DNA of 64,000 nt from Pseudomonas pisciculturae (GCF_015461805.1 NZ_JACVZE010000008.1:124001-188000); one strand, 5' to 3'; numbered from the stretch's first letter, positions 34,294-42,966 are shown. Program-made: numbers and translations. The notes: generated by a model from the letters alone, not told the origin.

Positions 34294-35649
34294 TTACGCG
34301 CCGACTACGATCGGCCTCGCCAGAGGCGGGACGGCGGCGCTGGTAGGCGCGATGCCGGCTTCGAACTCCGAGCGGAAGTATTTGATGGCGCTGCCCAATG
34401 GCTCCACGGCGCCCGGTGCGTGAGCACAGAAGGTCTTGCCTGGGCCGAGGAAACCGACCAGGCCCAGCAGGGTTTCGATGTCACCCTCGCGGCCTTCGCC
34501 TTTTTCCAGGGCCATCAGCAGCTTGACGCTCCACGGCAGGCCGTCGCGGCATGGGGTGCAGAAGCCGCAGGATTCACGGGCAAAGAACTGCTCCATGTTG
34601 CGCAGCAGCGAGACCATGTTCACGGTGTTGTCCACCGCCATCGCCAGGCCCGTACCCATCCGGGTGCCGACCTTGCCGATGCCGCCGGCATACATCTGTG
34701 CGTCGAGGTGCTCAGGCAGCAGGAAGCCAGTACCGGCACCGCCTGGCTGCCAGGCTTTCAAGGTGTAGCCGTCGCGCATGCCGCCGGCGTAGTCCTCGAA
34801 CAGCTCGCGTGCGGTCACGCCGAACGGCAGCTCCCACAGGCCAGGGTTCTTGACCTTGCCGGAGAAGCCCATGAGCTTGGTGCCCATGTCTTCGCTGCCT
34901 TCACGGGCCAACGATTTGTACCAGTCCACGCCGTCGGCGATGATCGCCGGCACGTTGCACAGGGTCTCGACGTTGTTCACGCAGGTCGGCTTGCCCCACA
35001 CGCCAACGGCGGCAGGGAAGGGCGGCTTGGAACGCGGGTTGGCGCGACGGCCTTCGAGGGAGTTGATCAGTGCGGTTTCTTCACCACAGATATAACGCCC
35101 GGCGCCGGTGTGCACGAACAGTTCGAAGTCGAAACCCGAACCGAGGATGTTCTTGCCCAGCAGACCCGCTGCCTTGGCTTCTTCTACCGCACGGTTGAGG
35201 TGCTTGGCGGCGGTGGTGTATTCGCCACGCAGGAAGATATAGCCACGGTAGGTTTTCAACGCGCGGGCGCTGATCAGCATGCCTTCGATCAGCAGATGGG
35301 GCAGTTGCTCCATCAGCATGCGGTCTTTCCAGGTATTGGGTTCCATTTCATCCGCGTTGCACAGCAGGTAGCGGATGTTGATGGATTCGTCTTTTGGCAT
35401 CAGGCCCCACTTCACGCCAGTGGGGAAGCCTGCACCGCCGCGGCCTTTAAGGCCTGCGTCTTTCACGGTCTGGACGATGTCGTCCGTGGCCATGTCGGCG
35501 AAGGCTTTGCGCGCAGCGGCGTAACCGTTCTTGGCCTGGTATTCGTCGAGCCATACCGGCTCGGCATCGTCACGCAGGCGCCAGGTCAGCGGATGGGTCT
35601 CAGGCGAACGCTTGATCAGGTTGGCCGGGCCGAAAGATGTAAGGGTCAT
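34294..35649 (-). CDS. nuoF: NADH-quinone oxidoreductase subunit F (NADH/FMN-binding)
   Basis: This 451-residue subunit binds NADH and FMN and starts electron flow in complex I. The FMN/NADH-binding glycine-rich loop is GRGGAGFPTG and the NADH region includes ICGEETALINSLEG. The 4Fe-4S cluster N3 is held by ESCGFCTPCRDG and a later cysteine (TFCAHAPG). Its ATG overlaps the nuoE stop by four bases. It is followed by a 135-base gap with a hairpin, which is unusual within this otherwise compact operon. Confidence 0.97.
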   Translation of the reverse strand: MTLTSFGPANLIKRSPETHPLTWRLRDDAEPVWLDEYQAKNGYAAARKAFADMATDDIVQTVKDAGLKGRGGAGFPTGVKWGLMPKDESINIRYLLCNADEMEPNTWKDRMLMEQLPHLLIEGMLISARALKTYRGYIFLRGEYTTAAKHLNRAVEEAKAAGLLGKNILGSGFDFELFVHTGAGRYICGEETALINSLEGRRANPRSKPPFPAAVGVWGKPTCVNNVETLCNVPAIIADGVDWYKSLAREGSEDMGTKLMGFSGKVKNPGLWELPFGVTARELFEDYAGGMRDGYTLKAWQPGGAGTGFLLPEHLDAQMYAGGIGKVGTRMGTGLAMAVDNTVNMVSLLRNMEQFFARESCGFCTPCRDGLPWSVKLLMALEKGEGREGDIETLLGLVGFLGPGKTFCAHAPGAVEPLGSAIKYFRSEFEAGIAPTSAAVPPLARPIVVGA

Positions 35650-36143
35650 GGGTAGCCCTCAAGCAATTGGGTCACGCCAGTTGCCTGCACGTCACCGAAT
35701 GTGTCGTCGTCGATCATCAACGCCGGCGCCTTGTCGCAGTTGCCCAGGCAGCACACCGGCAGCAGCGTGAAGCGGCCGTCCGGGGTGGTTTGGCCGAGGC
35801 CGATGCCCAGTTTGGTCTGGATCGCGTCAACCACTTTCTCGTGGCCGCCGATGTAGCAGACCATGCTGTCGCACACGCGAATGATGTGGCGGCCAACCGG
35901 TTGGCGGAAGATCTGGCTGTAGAACGTGGCCACGCCTTCAACGTCGCTGGCCGGGATGCCGAGGATCTCGCCGATGGCGTAGAGGGCGCCGTCCGGCACC
36001 CAGCCACGTTCCTTCTGAACGATCTTCAAGGCTTCGATCGACGCCGCGCGCGGGTCTTCGTAGTGATGCAGCTCGTGCTCGATGGCCGAGCGCTCGGTTT
36101 CACTCAAGGTGAAACGGTCTGTCTGGATAAGCGTGCTGTTCAT
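35646..36143 (-). CDS. nuoE: NADH-quinone oxidoreductase subunit E (2Fe-2S, thioredoxin-like)
   Basis: This 165-residue subunit carries the off-pathway 2Fe-2S cluster N1a. Ligands are in CDSMVC and CLGNC. The N-terminal helical part (HHYEDPRAASIEALKIVQKERGWV) and the thioredoxin-like C-terminal part match the family. It lies 2 bases after nuoCD and overlaps nuoF by four bases. Confidence 0.97.
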   Translation of the reverse strand: MNSTLIQTDRFTLSETERSAIEHELHHYEDPRAASIEALKIVQKERGWVPDGALYAIGEILGIPASDVEGVATFYSQIFRQPVGRHIIRVCDSMVCYIGGHEKVVDAIQTKLGIGLGQTTPDGRFTLLPVCCLGNCDKAPALMIDDDTFGDVQATGVTQLLEGYP

Positions 36144-36145
36144 GC

Positions 36146-37930
36146 TTAGCGGTCCACGTCGGCCATAACGAAATCGATACTACCCAGGTACGCAATCAAG
36201 TCCGCGACCATCTCGCCTTTGATCACCGAAGGGATCTGCTGCAAGTGCGGGAAGCTTGGGGTGCGAATCCGGGTGCGGTAGCTCATGGTGCCGCCATCGC
36301 TCGTCAGGTAATAACTGTTGATACCCTTGGTCGCTTCAATCATCTGGAAGGATTCGTTGGCCGGCATGACCGGGCCCCACGAAACTTGCAGGAAGTGCGT
36401 GATCAGGGTTTCGATGTGCTGCAGCGTGCGCTCTTTGGGCGGCGGCGTGGTCAGCGGGTGATCCGCCTTGTACGGGCCGGCCGGCATGTTGCGCATGCAC
36501 TGCTCGATGATCTTCAGGCTCTGGCGCATTTCTTCGACGCGCACGATGCAACGGTCGTAGGCATCGCCATTGGCCGCCAGCGGCACTTCGAACTCGAAGT
36601 TCTCGTAGCCGGAGTACGGGCGCGCTTTACGCAGGTCGAAGTCGCAACCGGTGGAGCGCAGGCCAGCACCGGTGACGCCCCATTCCAGGGCCTCTTTGGT
36701 GTTGTACTGAGCGACGCCGATGGTACGACCCTTGAGGATGCTGTTATCCAGCGCAGCCTTTTGGTACTCGTCCAGACGCTTGGGCATCCAGTCGATGAAC
36801 TCTTTAACCAGGCGCTCCCAGCCGTTCGGCAGGTCGTGTGCAACACCGCCGATGCGGTACCAGGCCGGGTGCAGGCGGAAACCAGTGACGGCTTCGATGA
36901 CCTTGTAGGCGCGTTGACGGTCGGTGAAGGTGAAGAACACCGGGGTCATTGCGCCGACGTCCTGGATATACGTACCCAGGAACAGCAAGTGGCTGGTGAT
37001 GCGGAAGAACTCGGCCATCATGATGCGGATGGTGTCGACGCGGTCTGGCACCTTGATGCCGGCCAGCTTCTCGACCGAGAGCACGTATGGCAGGTTGTTC
37101 ATCACGCCGCCGAGGTAGTCGATACGGTCGGTGTACGGGATGAAGCTGTGCCATGACTGGCGCTCGGCCATCTTCTCGGCACCACGGTGGTGGTAGCCGA
37201 TGTCTGGCACGCAGTCGACGATTTCTTCGCCGTCCAGTTGCAGGATGATACGGAAGGCGCCGTGGGCCGAAGGGTGGTTCGGGCCCAGGTTGAGGAACAT
37301 GTAGTCCTCGTTGGTGCCGGAGCGCTTCATGCCCCAGTCTTCCGGACGGAAGCGCGCCGCTTCTTCTTCAAGTTGCTGCTTGGCCAGGTTCAGGCTGAAC
37401 GGGTCAAATTCGGTGGCGCGGGCAGGGAAGTCCTTGCGCAGCGGGTGACCTTCCCACGTTGGCGGCATCATGATGCGCGTCAGGTGCGGGTGGCCAGGGA
37501 AGTCGATACCGAACATGTCCCAGACTTCACGCTCGTACCAGCTGGCGTTCGGCCAGATGCCGGTGACGGTCGGCACGCTCAGGTCGCTCTCGGAGAGGGC
37601 AACCTTGATCATCACGTCGCTGTTACGTTCCAGCGACATCAGGTGGTAGAACACGGTGAAATCGGCGCCGCTCGGCAGGCCCTGACGCTTGGTGCGCAGA
37701 CGCTCGTCCACGCCATGCAGGTCATAGAGCATGACGTACGGCTTGGGCAGGTTACGCAGGAAGGTCAGGACTTCGACGAGCTTGGCACGCGCCACCCACA
37801 GCACCGGCATACCGGTGCGTGTGGCCTGGGCGGTGAAGGCGTCAGGGCCAAAACGGTTATTGAGTTCGACGACCACATCCTGGTCGTCTGCCTTATAAGG
37901 CGGGATGTACAGAGCGCTGCCTGTAGTCAT
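36146..37930 (-). CDS. nuoC: NADH-quinone oxidoreductase fused subunits C and D
   Basis: The 594-residue fusion (NuoCD) is typical of gammaproteobacteria. Residues 1-about 190 are the NuoC part (MFGIDFPGHPHLTRIMMP, then the GHPLRKDFP motif). A short linker joins it to the NuoD part, related to the large subunit of hydrogenases, which with NuoB forms the quinone site (NLGPNHPSAHGAFRI with the key histidine, and CDFDLRKARPYSGYENFEFE). The ATG at 37930 (MTTGSALYIPPYK) matches the family start. The frame continues to a TTG eight codons upstream. No clear ribosome site precedes either, only an A-rich tract. Confidence 0.95.
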   Translation of the reverse strand: MTTGSALYIPPYKADDQDVVVELNNRFGPDAFTAQATRTGMPVLWVARAKLVEVLTFLRNLPKPYVMLYDLHGVDERLRTKRQGLPSGADFTVFYHLMSLERNSDVMIKVALSESDLSVPTVTGIWPNASWYEREVWDMFGIDFPGHPHLTRIMMPPTWEGHPLRKDFPARATEFDPFSLNLAKQQLEEEAARFRPEDWGMKRSGTNEDYMFLNLGPNHPSAHGAFRIILQLDGEEIVDCVPDIGYHHRGAEKMAERQSWHSFIPYTDRIDYLGGVMNNLPYVLSVEKLAGIKVPDRVDTIRIMMAEFFRITSHLLFLGTYIQDVGAMTPVFFTFTDRQRAYKVIEAVTGFRLHPAWYRIGGVAHDLPNGWERLVKEFIDWMPKRLDEYQKAALDNSILKGRTIGVAQYNTKEALEWGVTGAGLRSTGCDFDLRKARPYSGYENFEFEVPLAANGDAYDRCIVRVEEMRQSLKIIEQCMRNMPAGPYKADHPLTTPPPKERTLQHIETLITHFLQVSWGPVMPANESFQMIEATKGINSYYLTSDGGTMSYRTRIRTPSFPHLQQIPSVIKGEMVADLIAYLGSIDFVMADVDR

Positions 37931-38003
37931 GGTTTTTTTATCGCTTTCGGTCAACGTAAAGAATGAAGCCAGGTGTTCGTTCTATAAAAGAAGCGGTACT
38001 GGA

Positions 38004-38678
38004 TCAGACTTCGTCAGGGCTGCGCAGGTTGGTGACTGCGATTCGCTGTTCGCGGCGCTCTTCCTTTTGCGAAGGCATCTCGGCGCGGTAGACGCCTTGA
38101 TCGCCGACGACCCAGGAAAGCGGGCGACGCTCCTTGCCAATCGATTCCTGCAACAGCATCAAGCCTTGCAGGAATGCTTCAGGGCGAGGCGGGCAGCCAG
38201 GCACGTAGACGTCCACGGGCAGGAACTTGTCCACCCCTTGAACCACAGAGTAGATGTCGTACATGCCGCCAGAGTTGGCGCACGAACCCATGGAGATAAC
38301 CCATTTTGGTTCGAGCATTTGCTCGTAGAGACGCTGGATGATCGGCGCCATCTTGATAAAGCAGGTGCCGGCGATAACCATGAAATCCGCCTGGCGCGGC
38401 GATGCCCGGATAACTTCGGCGCCAAAGCGCGCGATGTCGTGGGGCGCCGTGAAGGCGGTGGTCATTTCTACATAGCAGCACGACAGGCCGAAGTTGTACG
38501 GCCACAGGGAGTTTTTACGCCCCCAGTTGACCGCGCCATTCAGCACGTCTTCGAGCTTGCCCATGTAGATGTTTTTGTGGACTTGATCTTCTAACGGATC
38601 GGAAACGGTTTCCCGTTCGCCGATGGGGTACTGATCGTTAGGAGCATCCGGGTCGATCCTGGTGAGATTGTATTGCAT
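38004..38678 (-). CDS. nuoB: NADH-quinone oxidoreductase subunit B (cluster N2)
   Basis: This 224-residue subunit holds the terminal 4Fe-4S cluster N2 that reduces ubiquinone. The tandem cysteines (GLSCCYVEM) and the two other ligands (GSCANSGG and VPGCPPRPEA) are all present. The start is the ATG at 38678, with GAGG 8 bases upstream. It lies 10 bases after nuoA and is separated from nuoCD by 73 bases. The length is normal for Pseudomonas. Confidence 0.97.
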   Translation of the reverse strand: MQYNLTRIDPDAPNDQYPIGERETVSDPLEDQVHKNIYMGKLEDVLNGAVNWGRKNSLWPYNFGLSCCYVEMTTAFTAPHDIARFGAEVIRASPRQADFMVIAGTCFIKMAPIIQRLYEQMLEPKWVISMGSCANSGGMYDIYSVVQGVDKFLPVDVYVPGCPPRPEAFLQGLMLLQESIGKERRPLSWVVGDQGVYRAEMPSQKEERREQRIAVTNLRSPDEV

Positions 38679-38688
38679 CGCCAAAGCC

Positions 38689-39102
38689 TCATTGTTTCAG
38701 CTTCGCTTGCCGCTTACGACGAGCTTCCGGAGCCCAATCAAGGGCGCCCACTCGGAATAGGTAGACAAGGCCTGCCAACAGAATTGCTATGAAAACGAGA
38801 GCTTCGACGAATCCGGTCCAGCCGCTTTCGCGGACGGACACAGACCAGGCAAAGAGAAAGAGGGCTTCGATATCGAAGATCACGAACAGCATCGCGACCA
38901 GATAGAATTTGGCTGAGAGCCGCAAGCGGGCGCCACCTGTAGGCAGCATGCCGGACTCGAACGGTTCATTTTTGCTGCGGCCCCAGGCTTTTGACCCAAG
39001 GAGGCTGGAGACACCGAGCATGAAGGCACAGAGGCCGACAACACCGAGAAGGAAAATGGCAAAGCCCCAGTTGTGGGCCATGAGTCCTGTCGCTTCGGTC
39101 AT
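38689..39102 (-). CDS. nuoA: NADH-quinone oxidoreductase subunit A
   Basis: This 137-residue membrane subunit (three helices) opens the nuo operon and lies at the junction of membrane and peripheral arms. The conserved loop between helices 1 and 2 contains NEPFESGMLPTGGARLRL, and helix 2 carries VAMLFVIFDIEALFLFAW with its acidic residues. The ATG at 39102 follows AAGGA by 8 bases, so the 26-codon longer frame was rejected. The operon promoter must lie in the long region upstream (39103-39540). Confidence 0.97.
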   Translation of the reverse strand: MTEATGLMAHNWGFAIFLLGVVGLCAFMLGVSSLLGSKAWGRSKNEPFESGMLPTGGARLRLSAKFYLVAMLFVIFDIEALFLFAWSVSVRESGWTGFVEALVFIAILLAGLVYLFRVGALDWAPEARRKRQAKLKQ

Positions 39103-39306
39103 GCTGGAAGTCCTTAACAGAGAGCAAAGGTCTCTGAGCTTAAAAAAGTAACGATGCAGTGACGATATGTCGCACTGCAATCAATCGCGGTGATTTTATG
39201 GCTAAACACCGGGCAAGTAAAATTCCTATAGCGAAATTATTCGATGGAATAAGGACATAGTGCACCTTCTTGGGGCTGTAGCCCTTGCGGGACGGGCATT
39301 AGCGGG

Positions 39307-39320
39307 CATTTGATCAAATG
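39307..39320. promoter_or_regulatory. 14-base perfect palindrome upstream of nuoA
   Basis: CATTTGATCAAATG is a perfect palindrome about 205 bases before the nuoA start. It contains TTGATCAA, which resembles two touching ANR/FNR half sites. It lacks the 4-base spacer those regulators need, so it is probably not a standard ANR box. Confidence 0.4.
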
Positions 39321-39356
39321 TGTTTTGTTTAAGCTGTAACGAAGTTTTCATCGTCC

Positions 39357-39377
39357 AAATGATAATGACTATTGTTT
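39357..39377. promoter_or_regulatory. Possible Fur box upstream of nuoA
   Basis: AAATGATAATGACTATTGTTT has a perfect TGATAAT half site and a weaker second half relative to the 7-1-7 Fur consensus. It lies about 255 bases before nuoA. Regulation by iron is plausible for a complex with many Fe-S clusters but is only inferred. Confidence 0.35.
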
Positions 39378-39540
39378 GCGCGGGGTTTAAGCGAATGTTT
39401 CTCGTGTGGCGCGGGAAGTTGTCGTTACTTGGTTGAATGCGGCTTAGTTGTTGACGGGGATCTTTTAACTGATCCGGGTGAGGCGGGTACCGCTCTGGAT
39501 CAATGTTTTGCGCAAAATCCCAGGGTTGTCAATTTTTTAG

Positions 39541-39630
39541 TGTGAGAGGGGGCTTGCCCCCGATGGCAGTGGATCAGCTTGCACATGTGTTGTCTGACCC
39601 GCCCCTATCGGGGGCAAGCCCCCTCCCACA
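39541..39630. repeat. Inverted pair of REP elements (REPIN)
   Basis: Two copies of a palindromic REP core (TGTGRGAGGGGGCTTGCCCCCGAT) face each other across about 35 bases, between the nuo upstream region and the end of aceA. This is the typical Pseudomonas fluorescens REPIN arrangement, mobilised in trans by RAYT transposases; no RAYT gene is in the window. Confidence 0.85.
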
Positions 39631-39665
39631 TTTTGATCTTCATTTTGTCAGGGAGGTTTTCACGA

Positions 39666-39697
39666 AATAAAAAAACGCCCCGAACCAGTCGGGGCGT
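39666..39697 (-). terminator. Intrinsic terminator of aceA
   Basis: On the minus strand ACGCCCCG pairs with CGGGGCGT (39675-39682 and 39690-39697) and is followed by seven T residues. It lies 63 bases after the aceA stop codon. Confidence 0.9.
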
Positions 39698-39759
39698 GAT
39701 TGTTGTGCGGCACTGCGGTTAGCTCTTTAGTGGTTCCGCCGTGGCCGTGTACGCGGTGC

Positions 39760-41085
39760 TTAGTGGAACTGCTCTTCTTCAGTCGAACCGGTCAGCGCGG
39801 TCACGGACGAGGAGCCGCCCTGGATCACGGTGGTCATGTCGTCGAAGTAGCCGGTGCCCACTTCCTGCTGGTGCGCCACGAAGGTGTAGCCTTTGGACGC
39901 GTCAGCGAACTCTTGCTCTTGCAGCTTCACATAGGCAGTCATGTCGTTGCGGGCGTAGTCGTGCGCCAGGTTGAACATGCTGTGCCACATGTTGTGAATG
40001 CCAGCCAGGGTGATGAACTGGTGCTTGTAGCCCATGGCCGACAATTCGCGCTGGAACTTGGCGATGGTCGCGTCGTCCAGGTTCTTCTTCCAGTTGAAAG
40101 AAGGCGAGCAGTTGTAGGACAGCAGTTGGTCCGGGTATTCCTTTTTGATCGCTTCGGCGAAACGGCGGGCTTCGTCCAGGTCTGGCTTGGCGGTTTCGCA
40201 CCAGATCAGGTCGGCGTACGGCGCGTAGGCCAAGCCGCGGGCGATGGCTTGGTCGAGACCGGCGCGTACTTTGTAGAAGCCTTCCTGGGTGCGTTCGCCA
40301 GTCACGAATGGCTGGTCGTACGGGTCGCAGTCCGAGGTCAGCAGGTCTGCTGCGTTGGCGTCGGTGCGGGCCAGGATGATGGTCGGCGTGCCGGCAACGT
40401 CAGCGGCCAAGCGGGCAGCGGTCAACTTCTGTACGGCTTCCTGGGTTGGAACCAATACTTTGCCGCCCATGTGGCCGCATTTTTTCACGGAAGCCAGTTG
40501 GTCTTCGAAGTGAACGCCGGCAGCGCCTGCCTCGATCATGCTCTTCATCAGCTCGTAGGCGTTCAGTACGCCGCCGAAACCGGCTTCAGCGTCAGCCACG
40601 ATTGGCGCGAAGTAGTCGATGTAGCCTTCGTCGCCTGGGTTCTTGCCGGCTTTCCACTGGATCTGGTCGGCACGACGGAACGAGTTGTTGATGCGCTTGA
40701 CCACAGTTGGAACCGAATCCACTGGGTACAGCGATTGGTCGGGGTACATGGACTCAGCGGAGTTGTTGTCCGCTGCCACTTGCCAGCCGGACAGGTAGAT
40801 CGCCTGGATGCCGGCTTTTACCTGTTGCACTGCCTGGCCGCCAGTAAGGGCGCCCATGCAGTTGACGAAATCTTTGTCGGGGCGGAAGGATGGCTTGGCA
40901 CCTTGGGTTACCAGGTTCCACAGCTTCTCGGCGCCGAGTTTTGCAAAGGTGTGCTCTGGTTGAACCGAGCCACGCAGGCGGACGACGTCAGCAGCGGAAT
41001 AAGCGCGGGTCACGCCTTTCCAGCGTGGGTTTTCAGCCCAGTCTTTTTCGAGGGCTGCAATTTGCTGTTCGCGTGTCAGTGCCAT
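39760..41085 (-). CDS. aceA: Isocitrate lyase
   Basis: The 441-residue enzyme splits isocitrate into glyoxylate and succinate, the first step of the glyoxylate shunt, needed for growth on acetate and fatty acids. The catalytic cysteine lies in KKCGHMGGK (about Cys203). Substrate-binding regions SGWQVAADNN and YNCSPSFNWKK are present. The length is typical of the short (E. coli-like) class. The gene is monocistronic, with a 488-base upstream region and its own terminator. It competes with Idh and Icd, encoded 7 kb away, for isocitrate. Confidence 0.97.
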   Translation of the reverse strand: MALTREQQIAALEKDWAENPRWKGVTRAYSAADVVRLRGSVQPEHTFAKLGAEKLWNLVTQGAKPSFRPDKDFVNCMGALTGGQAVQQVKAGIQAIYLSGWQVAADNNSAESMYPDQSLYPVDSVPTVVKRINNSFRRADQIQWKAGKNPGDEGYIDYFAPIVADAEAGFGGVLNAYELMKSMIEAGAAGVHFEDQLASVKKCGHMGGKVLVPTQEAVQKLTAARLAADVAGTPTIILARTDANAADLLTSDCDPYDQPFVTGERTQEGFYKVRAGLDQAIARGLAYAPYADLIWCETAKPDLDEARRFAEAIKKEYPDQLLSYNCSPSFNWKKNLDDATIAKFQRELSAMGYKHQFITLAGIHNMWHSMFNLAHDYARNDMTAYVKLQEQEFADASKGYTFVAHQQEVGTGYFDDMTTVIQGGSSSVTALTGSTEEEQFH

Positions 41086-41573
41086 GGGGAAAAACCTCGT
41101 CGCATAGGTCTAGGTGGAAAGATCCATTTGCCAGCCGCGCAATCGTTGCGGGGTATGGCTGCTCGCTGACCAGAAGCATAGGCGGTCAAGTCAGGTTCGA
41201 CGGGGAAGGCGACGGGATGAACGATTGGCGAGAGGGCGGGTAGGTAAAGGCGGACCAAGAACAATCTTCAGGCGTCGTGGGCCCTTGGGTGTTCATCAGC
41301 GTGTTGCCGGGTTACCTGGTTAGCTTCCGTCCCTCGGGACAACTTCGTTCCAGTCGCAACCAAAGTCAAACACACCTTGTGGGCGGTACAGACACGAATC
41401 GGCTCAGGTGGGTAGCTTGGAGCGACGATCCGAAGGCCCTTGCCAGGGCCCCTGATTAGCGGGAGCGAGGCCATCATGCCCATGCTTTTTTGGATCGTCA
41501 AATGTTTTGTAGTGCTATTTTTTGGGCACTACATCTTTAGTCTAATACGACTCATCAGTCAGTTTTTGGTGCT
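41086..41573 (-). promoter_or_regulatory. aceA upstream region, no gene seen
   Basis: These 488 bases lie between aceA and the stop of the secretin-like gene. They must hold the aceA promoter. A 7-10-7 perfect inverted repeat (GTAGTGC at 41509-41515 and GCACTAC at 41526-41532) lies near the far end, 42 bases after the secretin-like stop. It has no T-run, so it may be either a weak terminator or a binding site. Confidence 0.45.
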
Positions 41574-42311
41574 TCAGTTCAGGGTGTCGACCTTGACCCG
41601 CACAGTCAGGTCATCGCGCCCCTGAGTAGAGTAGCTGCGGGTTGTAGAGGATTTGTCGGCCTGGGTCTGGCGATTGATGCCGGCCAGGGTGATCCACTCG
41701 CCCAGGCGGCCGCTGATAGTTGTGTCGGTACTTTGTACGTTCACTACATCGGGACGTTCCTGGCTCATGCGGTCACGGTTGGTACTGATTGCCAGGTGAA
41801 CGGTGTCGCCGGTGACGCTGGCGGTCACGTAGAAACCCTGGGTTACGTTGCGGTATTGGGTTTGGTTTTGTAGGCGGCCGTAGCTGTCTTGCTGGGTGCT
41901 GGTGAGCGGCACGCTTTGGCCAACCTGGATCAGCGCCGGTACGCCTTCGCTGGCCTGGATCTGCTGCACGCCGCCGTCACGGCTGGTGGTGCCGTAGCTG
42001 ATGATGCGGGTTTGGCTGTCGCCGCTGGCCTGCTGGTTGGTTTCGTTGGTGTCGACGGTGATCAGCAGGCGCTTGGACGGCGTGTCCAATTGACTGAGCA
42101 GGGCACGCAGGTCCTGGATCTTGCCGGGGTCCGCGTTGACGATAAGCTGGTTGCCGTAGGCGCTGACGGTGCCGTCCTTGCCGATGAAATTCTGCGCCAC
42201 TGGCAGCAGGTCGGCGCTGGTGCGGTTGTTGAGGTTGACCACTTCGGTGTCGGCCATCGCCGAGGCACTGACGGCCAGCAGGAGGGCGGTGAGCAGGGTG
42301 CGTAGGGACAT
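41574..42311 (-). CDS. Secretin-like exported protein (orphan)
   Basis: The 245-residue precursor has a Sec signal peptide (MSLRTLLTALLLAVSASAMA, cleavage near residue 20). A secretin N-domain follows (VVNLNNRTSADLLPVAQNFI, NQLIVNADPGKIQDLRALLSQLD). The C-terminal half resembles the start of a secretin domain (VPALIQVGQSVPL, then GEWITLAGI). At 245 residues it is far shorter than real pore-forming secretins (over 400), and no type II, III or IV pilus genes are nearby. It may be a periplasmic or outer-membrane-associated adaptor, or a domesticated fragment. It is monocistronic. The family match is fairly clear but the function is unknown. Confidence 0.7.
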   Translation of the reverse strand: MSLRTLLTALLLAVSASAMADTEVVNLNNRTSADLLPVAQNFIGKDGTVSAYGNQLIVNADPGKIQDLRALLSQLDTPSKRLLITVDTNETNQQASGDSQTRIISYGTTSRDGGVQQIQASEGVPALIQVGQSVPLTSTQQDSYGRLQNQTQYRNVTQGFYVTASVTGDTVHLAISTNRDRMSQERPDVVNVQSTDTTISGRLGEWITLAGINRQTQADKSSTTRSYSTQGRDDLTVRVKVDTLN

Positions 42312-42392
42312 GTCCGTTATCTCTGCGAGTCAGTTGGGCTTGATAGTGCCAGTTTGTCGGCCGGGCGGGGTGCTTGTTGAATCGTAGACGGC

Positions 42393-42420
42393 AAAATGCC
42401 CTGGCAGGGCAGGGCATTTT
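42393..42420. terminator. Bidirectional terminator after the roxA-GNAT unit
   Basis: AAAATGCCCT (42393-42402) pairs with AGGGCATTTT (42411-42420) across an 8-base loop. It lies beyond a REP pair downstream of the GNAT gene on the minus strand. Confidence 0.8.
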
Positions 42421-42440
42421 GGGGTGTTGCTGATTAAGTC

Positions 42441-42524
42441 ATCGCGGGCAAGCCCGCTCCCACATTTTGACCGCATTCCAAGGGGAGGACTCGGTCAAGT
42501 GTGGGAGCTGGCTTGCCTGCGATG
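42441..42524. repeat. Inverted pair of REP elements (REPIN)
   Basis: ATCGCGGGCAAGCCCGCTCCCACA and its diverged inverted partner (TGTGGGAGCTGGCTTGCCTGCGAT) face each other across about 35 bases. It lies immediately after the GNAT gene stop. The core matches the other REP elements in the window. Confidence 0.85.
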
Positions 42525-42543
42525 CAGGCGCCGCGGTCTAGGA

Positions 42544-42966
42544 TCAGTCTCCGCGCACCATATCCACATGCGGAATCCCGACTTCAAGAAACTCATCGCT
42601 GACAATCTTGAAACCCAGCCGCTCATAGAACGGCGCTGCATACACCTGAGCACTCAGGAACTGCTTGGCCTGGCCACGTTCTTCGGCCACCCCAATCACC
42701 GCTTCCATCAGTTTGTCGCCGACCTTCAGCCCGCGCCAATCCTTGAGCACCGAGACGCGCCCGATCTCGCCGCTTTCCAGCAAGCGCGCGGTGCCAATCG
42801 GAAAATCGCCTTCGAATGCCAGGAAATGCACCGCATCAGCGTCATCTGCATCCCATTCCAGCTCAGGTGGAACCGATTGTTCAGCGATAAATACCGCTTC
42901 ACGAATGCGCCGTATCTCAGCGATATCCTTTTGCCAGTCTGCGACACTTACGTGAATCTTATTCAT
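42544..42966 (-). CDS. GNAT family N-acetyltransferase
   Basis: The 140-residue protein is a small GNAT enzyme of the ElaA/YjcF-like type. The acetyl-CoA-binding region is visible as IGRVSVLKDWRGLKVGDKLM. The C-terminal family motif is AAPFYERLGFKIVSDEF. The ATG at 42966 overlaps the last codons of roxA by 8 bases, so the two genes are translationally linked. This suggests a shared role, but the substrate is unknown. A REP pair and a terminator follow. Confidence 0.88.
   Translation of the reverse strand: MNKIHVSVADWQKDIAEIRRIREAVFIAEQSVPPELEWDADDADAVHFLAFEGDFPIGTARLLESGEIGRVSVLKDWRGLKVGDKLMEAVIGVAEERGQAKQFLSAQVYAAPFYERLGFKIVSDEFLEVGIPHVDMVRGD

Larger units (their letters stand above)
39103..39540 (-). 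promoter_or_regulatory. nuo operon upstream region
   Basis: This stretch of about 440 AT-richer bases precedes nuoA and holds no convincing gene. It must contain the nuo promoter. Two possible protein-binding sites stand out: a 14-base palindrome (39307-39320) and a Fur-box-like sequence (39357-39377). The tract at 39221-39260 is also AT-rich. Confidence 0.55.

Noticed and set aside
41440..41625. Hydrophobic 61-codon frame between aceA and the secretin-like gene
   Set aside because: It overlaps the 3' end of the secretin-like gene, has only a weak ribosome site and no recognisable family; too little support to call.
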